Source: C00003060 sp964502635 (lineage in GTDB: Bacteria; Desulfobacterota; Desulfobacteria; Desulfobacterales; C00003060). Taken from it: a stretch of DNA of 51,512 nt. The stretch is taken from NCBI GenBank assembly GCA_964502635.1, contig CAZCXI010000004.1, positions 1 to 51,512 on the forward strand. The letters are read 5' to 3'. The notes beneath the pieces are model-generated. The model was given only the letters and a program-made list of their open reading frames with translations. It ran no database searches and had not been told where the DNA came from. This document shows positions 34,177 to 41,094 of this stretch, piece after piece. Positions within the stretch are counted from its first letter, which is position 1. The number at the start of each line of letters is the position of its first letter. The position numbers and the translations under genes are program-made.

Positions 34177-35577
34177 TCAAAAAAAACAGGTTAACCAGAA
34201 AAACGCGCTGTCCGGAATCTTGTTCATGAGATCGGTGCCGGGCATCTTGAATCCACCATATTCTGTGTCCCTTCCGCCATAGAATATGGTGCCTCCGAAA
34301 GTCATTTGCAAGTCCTGGGCTATATCCCAGGTGGTCCGAGGCTGAAGTATCCCGGAAAAGCGCGTCAGGTTGTTGATCACGGTCAAGTAGACGTTGAACA
34401 GAGGGTGTAACTCCACCCTGATATGCCCGCTCACGTAAGCCCGGCCTAGGGTGAACAACTCTCCTCGGTCGAGACGTTCCAGAATATCCGGATCGCTCAG
34501 GGCTTCTGTGTATTGGTCATCACCCAAGCCGTTATAGAAAAACTCCAAAAACCCGTAACAGTTCTTTTCCCACCACGCCCATGAGTAATCCATGTTGGCC
34601 ACCAGGGATAAGTAATCGCGTGAGTCGCTATCCTCGTCCAGGAAGGTCCAGGTGGCGTCCAGGCGCCAGGCCGCATCCCCAAGATATCCGGTGCTGCCAA
34701 GGCCGACGACGGCGTCTCTGTAATGTTTGGCAGCCACGACATCGAACTCGGTGGTCCCTGAGGCAAGGTGTAGCTTTCCAGCCAGAGAGTTCTGGTCCCA
34801 TGCTACATCTCCACTGGACGGATTGCGTCTGGGCACATACAGAAACTGGAAGTCACCGATTTTGTCTACGCAAAATTGTGCAGAAACGATGTCGTCTCCT
34901 GTCTTGTAGTCCCGCTCAATATCCGCTGGTGAAAAGGGGTTAAACAAATCCATGGGATTGAACAGCAGACCATTTCCCCAGGTGACCGCCTGCCGACCGA
35001 TGCGCACGACACCCCACTCGGGCAACCAGGTCAACGAAAGCCGGTCCAAGCGATGATACAGGACATAATCGTCATTCTCATCAATGGGTTTGGTCAGATC
35101 CATGAGCCGACGATCGTCTTCCAGCGGCCGACTCATCAGCAGGCTCGCATCGAGAAGATCCGGGGGAATGCCTTCCAGTGTTTTTTTGTGACTCCGGGTG
35201 TCTCCTCCTGCAAGGACTACTTCATAGTGAGTCTCAAAGGATCCCCGCTTCCCAAAGAAAAGCTTGCTTTTCAGCCGGCCCTGGACGTTACCGTCATAGT
35301 AGGTTTCCGTGTCCACCGGTTGAAAAATGGATTCGTCCTCAACCCATGAGGCGAATCCTTGGACTTTGATTTGTCCACCCCATCCGGCTTCGACATTCTT
35401 GTACCAGGGCTCAGAGGGTGCAGTGTCGTACCGTGAATCGGCTACAGGCTCATTCTGAGAATTGGATGACGCCCGTGATGACGCAATGGCGAGGATGTGC
35501 GTCAAACAGATTCCGAGCAGCAGACATTGAGCAGTGACAGAAGATCTTTTGCAGTGATTGGTCACAATGCTTCCCAC
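34177..35577 (-). CDS. Outer-membrane beta-barrel protein, end of LolA/FtsX operon
   Basis: A 466-residue secreted protein with a hydrophobic N-terminal segment (CLLLGICLTHILAIASS), alternating aromatic/polar strands, and a C-terminal Phe (WLTCFF) typical of BAM-inserted barrels. Segments such as GVVRIGRQAVTWGNGLLFNP resemble DUF1302-like barrels that accompany lipid or hydrophobic-compound export systems. It is the last gene of a minus-strand set with a LolA-like protein, two permeases and an ATPase, 99 bp after the ATPase. GTG 35577 is the assumed start; GTG 35565 is possible. The function as outer-membrane exit or acceptor is inference. Confidence 0.75.
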   Translation of the reverse strand: MGSIVTNHCKRSSVTAQCLLLGICLTHILAIASSRASSNSQNEPVADSRYDTAPSEPWYKNVEAGWGGQIKVQGFASWVEDESIFQPVDTETYYDGNVQGRLKSKLFFGKRGSFETHYEVVLAGGDTRSHKKTLEGIPPDLLDASLLMSRPLEDDRRLMDLTKPIDENDDYVLYHRLDRLSLTWLPEWGVVRIGRQAVTWGNGLLFNPMDLFNPFSPADIERDYKTGDDIVSAQFCVDKIGDFQFLYVPRRNPSSGDVAWDQNSLAGKLHLASGTTEFDVVAAKHYRDAVVGLGSTGYLGDAAWRLDATWTFLDEDSDSRDYLSLVANMDYSWAWWEKNCYGFLEFFYNGLGDDQYTEALSDPDILERLDRGELFTLGRAYVSGHIRVELHPLFNVYLTVINNLTRFSGILQPRTTWDIAQDLQMTFGGTIFYGGRDTEYGGFKMPGTDLMNKIPDSAFFWLTCFF

Positions 35578-35676
35578 ATCCCGGGAAAGATGCTCCTGGC
35601 TGTCTTCATTGATGCCTGTTTCCTATCCGGATGGTGAGGTTCCTCCCGTAGCTCCTAGCCCTGCCCTACCCCCGTG

Positions 35677-36366
35677 TTAATGTTTCTTGATATGGTCGTC
35701 CGCCACCAAGCCGTCCCTGATGTGGACTAGTCGGCGAGCATAGTCCATGACCATCTGGTCGTGGGTGGAGAACACAAAAGTGACCCTCTTCTTTTGGTTC
35801 ATTTCCTTCATCATTTCCAACAAGCCGTTTCCGGTCTTGGAGTCCAAGTTGGCCGTAGGCTCATCCGCCAAGACAATGGATGGGTGGGAAACGATAGCCC
35901 TGGCGACGGCCACCCGCTGCTGCTGTCCGCCTGAAAGTTCGGCAGGGCGCCTGTCATATAGGCCCTCCAGGCCCACCTCATCCAGGATGGCCTTGGCTCG
36001 CTGCCTGCGCTCGGTTGCCGGAATGCCCTGAAGGAGCATAACAAATTCAACGTTTTCTAAGGCAGAAAGGACAGGGATTAGGTTATACGCCTGGAATACA
36101 AACCCGACCTTGTGCAAACGTAAATCAGCCAGCTCCGACTGGTTCATATCGCCCAAGGCATTTCCATCAACCATCACATTGCCGGAATCAGGCGAGTCTA
36201 AGCCACCGATGATGTTGAGCATCGTGGTCTTGCCCGATCCTGATGGACCGGCGAGGGCAACAAAGCCTCCCTTTTCTATGGACAGGTTTACCCCCCTGAG
36301 GGCCTGGACCGCTATCTTGCCTTGTTGATAGGCCTTCTTTATGTCTCTGCATTCCACGATGTGCAT
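35677..36366 (-). CDS. LolD/MacB-type ABC transporter ATPase
   Basis: A 229-residue ATPase: Walker A AGPSGSGKTTMLN, Q-loop FQAYNLIPVLSALENVE, signature LSGGQQQRVAVARAI, Walker B IVLADEPTANLD and the STHDQ switch. The FQ-NLIPVLSALENV block places it in the LolD/MacB/FtsE class that drives mechanotransmission through FtsX-like permeases. It follows two such permeases on the minus strand, with a short inverted repeat in the 74-bp gap before it. Confidence 0.93.
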   Translation of the reverse strand: MHIVECRDIKKAYQQGKIAVQALRGVNLSIEKGGFVALAGPSGSGKTTMLNIIGGLDSPDSGNVMVDGNALGDMNQSELADLRLHKVGFVFQAYNLIPVLSALENVEFVMLLQGIPATERRQRAKAILDEVGLEGLYDRRPAELSGGQQQRVAVARAIVSHPSIVLADEPTANLDSKTGNGLLEMMKEMNQKKRVTFVFSTHDQMVMDYARRLVHIRDGLVADDHIKKH

Positions 36367-36392
36367 GGTTCAGCTCCGCTCGTTATCGTAAG

Positions 36393-36438
36393 AGTGACGG
36401 TTTCGTAAAAAGTTGATTCTCGGCACCCTGCCGTCACT
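36393..36438. repeat. Short inverted repeat in permease-ATPase gap
   Basis: AGTGACGG at 36393-36400 is the reverse complement of CCGTCACT at 36431-36438, separated by 30 nt. It could be an mRNA hairpin or small extragenic repeat inside the operon. Confidence 0.4.
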
Positions 36439-36440
36439 GA

Positions 36441-37661
36441 CTAGGTATGCGCCATGGCTTCCACCGGAGTAAATCTGGCTGCCTTGGCGGCCGGATACAA
36501 ACTAACCAGACATCCCAAAACGAATACCACTGAGTTCGCCATGACGACGTCTTGCCCCTGCAGTACAGGATAGATGACTCTGGTCATACCTACAAATTCG
36601 AGCCCGGCGGCAAGCGAAGAAAGATCAATGCCGTGGCCAGAGAGGGCGAAAACACTCAAAAATCCCATGCTGTTTCCGATTGCCATGCCAAGAACAAGGA
36701 TGAAGAGTGATTCAATGAGGACCCCTTTGATAATCCACAGTGGCTTCATACCCAGCGCCTTGAGTAGGCCGAATTCGCGAATCCGCTCAAATACGGCCAT
36801 GAGCGTGGTATTGACAATGCCGAAGCCCATGGCGATGAAAACCACCAGAAACCATAAGAAAATGAAACCATCATACATCTCCAAGACCCCGGTAACCAGG
36901 GGCAGGAGCTCCCGCCAGGCAAGCACTTCATATGCGGAAGGCAAACTGCTTCGCAAGGCCACGGCTACCCGGTCCGCTTTCTTGTGAGAGGGCAGAATGA
37001 TGGATACTTCGGAAACGGCTTTCCCCATTTTCAACATCTGTTGCGCTACGGGCATGACCGCGAAGACAAATTGCTTTTCCGTGGCCTCCATTTCAGCCCT
37101 GAAGATCCCAACGATACGGAAGGCGCGGGAGGCGATTTCGCGGCTCGTATCCTGTGACATGAGGACCACCTTGTGGCCCAGTTTGGTCTCAAATTTGTCT
37201 GCCAGGGCCTTGCCTACAATAATCCCGTACTTGTCATCGGCCTTGAGGTACCGTCCCTGTGTGATGGCCTCTCCAATAAACGAGATTCCGGCCTCTCTGT
37301 TGGGTTCGATGCCTACGAGGGTGACCCCGCCGGCGTGCCGAGCGTTGCTGGCGATGGCGTTGACCCTGACCCGGCAGGTCCATTTGGAACCGGCAGGGAG
37401 GTGTTTGTTGAGAGCCGTCTCCAAGGCCCGGGGGTGGCTGATCCTGTTTTCTATAACCGGGTCGTTTCGGTAGCCCTTGAGGTGTACCTGGATATGTCCG
37501 GTCAGGGTGGCGATTCCGTTTCGGACCATCTCGTCGGATATTCCACGCATCAGGGCCCCCATGAAAATCATGCTCCAGACGCCGATAATCACAGCGGTCA
37601 TGATCACCCAGGTCCTCCTGGGGTTTCGCCAGACGTTACGCCAACCCAACTGAAGGTACAT
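36441..37661 (-). CDS. FtsX/LolE-type ABC permease (second)
   Basis: A 406-residue MacB/FtsX-fold permease: N-terminal membrane helix after GWRNVWRNPRRTW, a large periplasmic domain (about residues 40-260), then three C-terminal helices (FIFLWFLVVFIAMGFGIVN, IESLFILVLGMAIGNSMGF, VVFVLGCLVSLYPAAKAA) ending in the FTPVEAM motif. ATG 37661 has AGAGGA six bases upstream; longer starts at 37667 and 37697 exist. It probably pairs with the upstream permease as a heterodimer, like LolC and LolE. Confidence 0.88.
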   Translation of the reverse strand: MYLQLGWRNVWRNPRRTWVIMTAVIIGVWSMIFMGALMRGISDEMVRNGIATLTGHIQVHLKGYRNDPVIENRISHPRALETALNKHLPAGSKWTCRVRVNAIASNARHAGGVTLVGIEPNREAGISFIGEAITQGRYLKADDKYGIIVGKALADKFETKLGHKVVLMSQDTSREIASRAFRIVGIFRAEMEATEKQFVFAVMPVAQQMLKMGKAVSEVSIILPSHKKADRVAVALRSSLPSAYEVLAWRELLPLVTGVLEMYDGFIFLWFLVVFIAMGFGIVNTTLMAVFERIREFGLLKALGMKPLWIIKGVLIESLFILVLGMAIGNSMGFLSVFALSGHGIDLSSLAAGLEFVGMTRVIYPVLQGQDVVMANSVVFVLGCLVSLYPAAKAARFTPVEAMAHT

Positions 37662-37715
37662 GAGCATTCCTCTCACCATTGACGCGTTCAGGGACAATCG
37701 CTCAACTCCGCATTG

Positions 37716-38954
37716 TCATGCAGCCGCCATGGCTTCCACCGGCCGGAGGCGCCGCACCCTCAACGCCGGGTACAGGGCCGTCAAGAGCGTGATGAGCAGC
37801 ACGACGCACGGTCCTATGGAGACGGATAGAAGCGAAAGCTGAGGATACATCCGCTCGGGCAACCCATACTGTCGCATGATCTCAGTGGCACCGGGAATGA
37901 CTATTCCATGCACCTGAAAATACCAGGTGGTCAACACCCCGGCGACGATACCGACAAGAATGCCGACAAAGGTCATGCTCGCCGATTCAATCAAGAGTAG
38001 TTTGGTCAACCGCCCAGGAGAGGTTCCCATGGCCATAAGCATCCCGAATTCCCTGGTGCGCTCGAAAATGACCATCAGAAAAGTGTTCAGTATGCTGAAG
38101 GCCACCACAATGATCAAGATGATGTAAAAGATGAACCCGCTGACCAGATCCATCTTGATGGCTTCGATCAAACCGGGCATGAGCCCCATCCAATCCAAGA
38201 CCACCAGGTGGTCTTCTTCGTCTAACCGTGCAATGCCGGCTGCTGCCGCTCTTCTTATCTCCGGCACTTGCCCCAAAGATCCGGCCGCTGCCACCACTTC
38301 GTGGACGGCTCCGCGCATGGAATAAACGTCCTGGAAGTCTTCCAGGGGGATATGAACAGCGCCGCGGTCAAACTCGTCCTGGCCGGAACGGAAAATGCCC
38401 TTGACCTTGACCACGGTGGCCGCGATGGAACCATCTCGCCCCTGACCCAGTACAACCAGCTCATCGCCTAAGTTCACCTGCAGGTTTTTTGCCAGAAGGT
38501 TGCCCACGAGGGCTTGATTGCTATCGGTGGCGGTCAGGTAGCTCCCACGGCGTATCAGTTTCTTTAGGGTGGACACCCCGGCCTCCCTTAAGGGGTCTAT
38601 TCCGATGACGACGACACCGTAGGTGCGCTCCTTGGAAGAAACCAGGGAGAAAGCTTCGGCCCTGAAGGTGTAGGCGGCGACGCCCGGGATCTTGTTCAAA
38701 ACAGCGCCCACCGCGGCCGGGTCGTCTACGACCAGCCGCATGCTCCTCTTGTCCATATACCCTTTGGCCTGGATCTGCAGATGGCCGGTATGGATCTTTA
38801 CAGAAGCATTGATCATGGTGTCGTAGGAGCCGAACTGCCAGGACAACATGAACACCAGAAGGGTACTCGCAAAAGCGATGGCAAGGATGGTCAGCACGGA
38901 TCGCCTGGGATTTCGCCAGATATTTCGCCAGGCCATTTTGACGTCAACAGACAA
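37716..38954 (-). CDS. FtsX/LolC-type ABC permease (first)
   Basis: A 412-residue permease of the same fold: MAWRNIWRNPRRSVLTILAI at the start, periplasmic domain, and C-terminal helices with FSILNTFLMVIFERTREFGM and the LRPVEAM end. Sequence differs enough from the other permease to be a paralogue rather than a recent copy. It starts 6 bp after the LolA-like gene, so the two are tightly coupled. The set resembles LolCDE plus LolA but the genome's true LolCDE cannot be excluded elsewhere. Confidence 0.88.
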   Translation of the reverse strand: MSVDVKMAWRNIWRNPRRSVLTILAIAFASTLLVFMLSWQFGSYDTMINASVKIHTGHLQIQAKGYMDKRSMRLVVDDPAAVGAVLNKIPGVAAYTFRAEAFSLVSSKERTYGVVVIGIDPLREAGVSTLKKLIRRGSYLTATDSNQALVGNLLAKNLQVNLGDELVVLGQGRDGSIAATVVKVKGIFRSGQDEFDRGAVHIPLEDFQDVYSMRGAVHEVVAAAGSLGQVPEIRRAAAAGIARLDEEDHLVVLDWMGLMPGLIEAIKMDLVSGFIFYIILIIVVAFSILNTFLMVIFERTREFGMLMAMGTSPGRLTKLLLIESASMTFVGILVGIVAGVLTTWYFQVHGIVIPGATEIMRQYGLPERMYPQLSLLSVSIGPCVVLLITLLTALYPALRVRRLRPVEAMAAA

Positions 38955-38960
38955 GATGTT

Positions 38961-39722
38961 CTACCTCCCAGGGTTCTTTAAGGCGGACAAGGTGAAGAGA
39001 CGACCAGGCAGATCTTGTTCAAATGTGAGTTCCTTATAGTCTAACAGGGTATACTCGTCCTGCACATCGGCCTTCTGCATCTTCCACACCTTGGGAAACA
39101 GCTTGCCGCCGAGCATCTGGATCTGCTCGCCGCTCATGGCCTTGACCAGTTCGAAGTTTTCATCATAGTACTCCTCTCTCAATAAGATGTGGTCATCCCG
39201 AATCTTAAGCCTTTGCATGCCCCACACGACCGGCGCCTCGGGTTTTGGCATGGACTGGACAATGTACACCTTCTTTCCACCATCGCTCTCAGTACCCGTG
39301 ATCGTATGGGTGTAATCCTTGATGATGCTATCAGACTTGGCCAGGTCGTTGTTGGAAAAATCAGATCCCATCCAGGCTTGGGACATCATAGAGGGCGGCA
39401 GCTTGATAATCCGGTTGACCTTGGGATTATAGATCCACATCTGCCGGCCTCTCTTGAGGGTGCCGTTGCCTTCATCTTTGGGCGGGGCGATAATGGTGAA
39501 AATGGAGTCCTTCTGCCCCCGGGTCCAGCCCTTGATGGTTAGGGTACGCTCCCAGTGCGTTCGATGAATGGTCATATCCACCAAGGCCATGGAAGCCTTA
39601 CCGCGGTAATAAGTCACGGCACCTTCCACCAGGGCCTGGGCATCTTGCGCGTATGTAGGCGGGCAGAGGGCTGCAAGAACAAATAGGGGTAACAAGGGCG
39701 CCAGAATTGATTTTTTCGTCAT
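38961..39722 (-). CDS. LolA-like periplasmic outer-membrane lipoprotein-sorting protein
   Basis: A 253-residue protein with a type I signal peptide (MTKKSILAPLLPLFVLAAL, cleavage after TYA near residue 25) and a LolA-like half-barrel: GWTRGQKDSIFTIIAPPKDEGNG, MWIYNPKVNRIIKLPPSMM and WMGSDFSNNDLAK are typical of the pfam17131-type family. Relatives sit with RND or ABC exporters and carry lipids or lipoproteins across the periplasm. It is first in the operon; AGGAG lies six bases before ATG 39722. Confidence 0.88.
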   Translation of the reverse strand: MTKKSILAPLLPLFVLAALCPPTYAQDAQALVEGAVTYYRGKASMALVDMTIHRTHWERTLTIKGWTRGQKDSIFTIIAPPKDEGNGTLKRGRQMWIYNPKVNRIIKLPPSMMSQAWMGSDFSNNDLAKSDSIIKDYTHTITGTESDGGKKVYIVQSMPKPEAPVVWGMQRLKIRDDHILLREEYYDENFELVKAMSGEQIQMLGGKLFPKVWKMQKADVQDEYTLLDYKELTFEQDLPGRLFTLSALKNPGR

Positions 39723-39891
39723 GCCGCGCTCCTAACCCGGACAAGCCGGAACCAAGAATGAAGAGATCGTTTTCCTTTATGCGCAGGTATCGTCTTCAAC
39801 TTGCAGCGTTGGTTGGTCCCCGTCGTTCTCGGTTCGGATGCGGGGAAGAATTGGGCAAAGGCAATGACAATTCTTGTCACCTGTTTTGTCA

Positions 39892-39922
39892 ATCCACGAC
39901 GGGAGGGCCTCCCGTCGTGGAT
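39892..39922. promoter_or_regulatory. 31-bp palindrome (15-bp arms)
   Basis: ATCCACGACGGGAGG at 39892-39906 and CCTCCCGTCGTGGAT at 39908-39922 are exact reverse complements around one G. There is no T-run, so it is more likely an operator or cruciform than a terminator. It could also be a bidirectional hairpin. Confidence 0.6.
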
Positions 39923-39944
39923 ATGCTTTCGTGTCCAATATACG

Positions 39945-39956
39945 CTAACTAGTTAG
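39945..39956. promoter_or_regulatory. 12-bp palindrome CTAACTAGTTAG
   Basis: A perfect palindrome 22 bp to the right of the larger one. Size and form suit a TetR- or LuxR-type operator, but no such regulator is adjacent. Confidence 0.35.
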
Positions 39957-40115
39957 AAATGAAAGGGAAAAACTTTAGCACACTGGTTGGCACGATATTT
40001 TCATAGCAGTCAAGGAAAGACAAGCTGGATTTGAGGACGCTTGTGTTTTTGCCTTTTTCCCGATTCTCTGATTTCGAGACAGGCCGGGATCAACAGCGCC
40101 AGGAAGGCTTTGCCC

Positions 40116-40376
40116 ATGATAGAGATATTACGCAGTGAAAAGTCCAGGATACGTACCTTGTCGGTGCACATCATGCGCTCTATTGCGGAGCGACATGGCG
40201 GGACCATAGAAAAAGATCTGCTCACAGACACCATCGACATATGGGTCCCGGAGCGCAAAAGGGCTGTTTGCGCCCGAGAGATACAGGAGCGCGTCGGGGC
40301 CATGCACCACTATATTGACACCCTGCTCGTTGCCTTTTTCAGTGGAAGGGAACTCGTCTGGGTCGGTAAGAATTGA
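40116..40376 (+). CDS. Small conserved-looking protein, 86 aa
   Basis: Not recognised with certainty. MIEILRSEKSRIRTLSVHIM, then RSIAERHGGTIEKDLLTDT and IDIWVPERKR. The HGGTIE...IDIWVPE pattern resembles the end of a histidine-kinase ATPase domain, but the N, G1 and G2 boxes are missing, so it is not a kinase. AGGAAGG lies 11 bases before ATG 40116. It converges with the minus-strand gene at 40409. Confidence 0.55.
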   Translation: MIEILRSEKSRIRTLSVHIMRSIAERHGGTIEKDLLTDTIDIWVPERKRAVCAREIQERVGAMHHYIDTLLVAFFSGRELVWVGKN

Positions 40377-40408
40377 GCCGCGTGTTGGAACCTAAGGAGA
40401 GGCCGTGG

Positions 40409-40702
40409 CTATGTAATCGTGCGGATCCTGACGGCCTCCGAGGAGCCCATGTAGCGTTCCGCCATTTTCCTCGCCTCCCGGGAACGCTCGGGAAGCAGTC
40501 GGCTCACGCCTTGAAGCTTGTTGTATATGGCGCTGCACTTGGTATGAAGTCCCCTGAAAAAATCAATGTCAAAGTCCCCTCGGTCAATGTCGACAAGCCT
40601 TCCACCGTACATCCTGAAAGTGGCTATCAAGTCCGTCAGTTCCTCCATGCAGGTGTCGATGGTTTTCGAGGCTTCCTTGAAGTCTTGTTGGGATAGCGAC
40701 AT
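40409..40702 (-). CDS. Hypothetical protein, 97 aa
   Basis: Not recognised. A helical, charged protein (MSLSQQDFKEASKTIDTCME, then RGDFDIDFFRGLHTKCSAI). AGGAGG eight bases before ATG 40702 is a strong ribosome binding site and sets this start; the frame extends upstream but without one. No signal peptide or membrane segment. Possible operon partner: none. Confidence 0.6.
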   Translation of the reverse strand: MSLSQQDFKEASKTIDTCMEELTDLIATFRMYGGRLVDIDRGDFDIDFFRGLHTKCSAIYNKLQGVSRLLPERSREARKMAERYMGSSEAVRIRTIT

Positions 40703-41094
40703 GATGTTTACCTCCTGTAGGCCATTGTTTCGGTGATACGGGGTGGCAGAAAGAGACCTCGATGCCCCCCGCATCCATTGATCCAGGCACAAAACATACC
40801 AAGAGCCGGCGTTCGTTCATTTCTATTTGTATTCGCCTAAAAGCTTCTCGCGGGGCGCTCTGCTTTTTCTTGCATTCCCAGCATGTTAAATGATTTTTGG
40901 GCAGCCGGCCTCCTCGGCGTAACGGCTCTCCTTGAGGATCAATGCCCTGTCGTGCCGGAAAAATCTTGGAGCCCTCCGCCGTGCCAAGTACGTATTTGTA
41001 AGTGGATTTGCCATGGCAAAGACTACCCTCCCAGCCCGTTTCAGGTCGGCTATCTTGCTTTGACACCTTCCCCCTTTTCTGCTAGAAATTTTTC
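40703..41094. other. Intergenic region, 392 bp, before purL
   Basis: Divergent starts of the 97-aa gene and purL. Apart from the purL promoter near 41060-41088 I see no gene or notable repeat. Confidence 0.4.
41060..41088 (+). promoter_or_regulatory. Putative purL promoter; may give leaderless mRNA
   Basis: TTGACA at 41060-41065, 17-bp spacer, TAGAAA at 41083-41088. Start of transcription would be at or next to ATG 41095, which has no Shine-Dalgarno. Confidence 0.5.

Larger units (their letters stand above)
39723..40115. other. Intergenic region, 393 bp, with two dyads
   Basis: The divergent start region of the LolA-like operon and a small plus-strand gene. It holds a 31-bp near-perfect palindrome at 39892-39922 and the palindrome CTAACTAGTTAG at 39945-39956. 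No gene is seen. Confidence 0.5.

Noticed and set aside
39988..40003. TGGCACGATATTTTCA, near match to a sigma-54 promoter
   Set aside because: The invariant GC of the -12 element is absent, and the next gene starts over 100 bp later.
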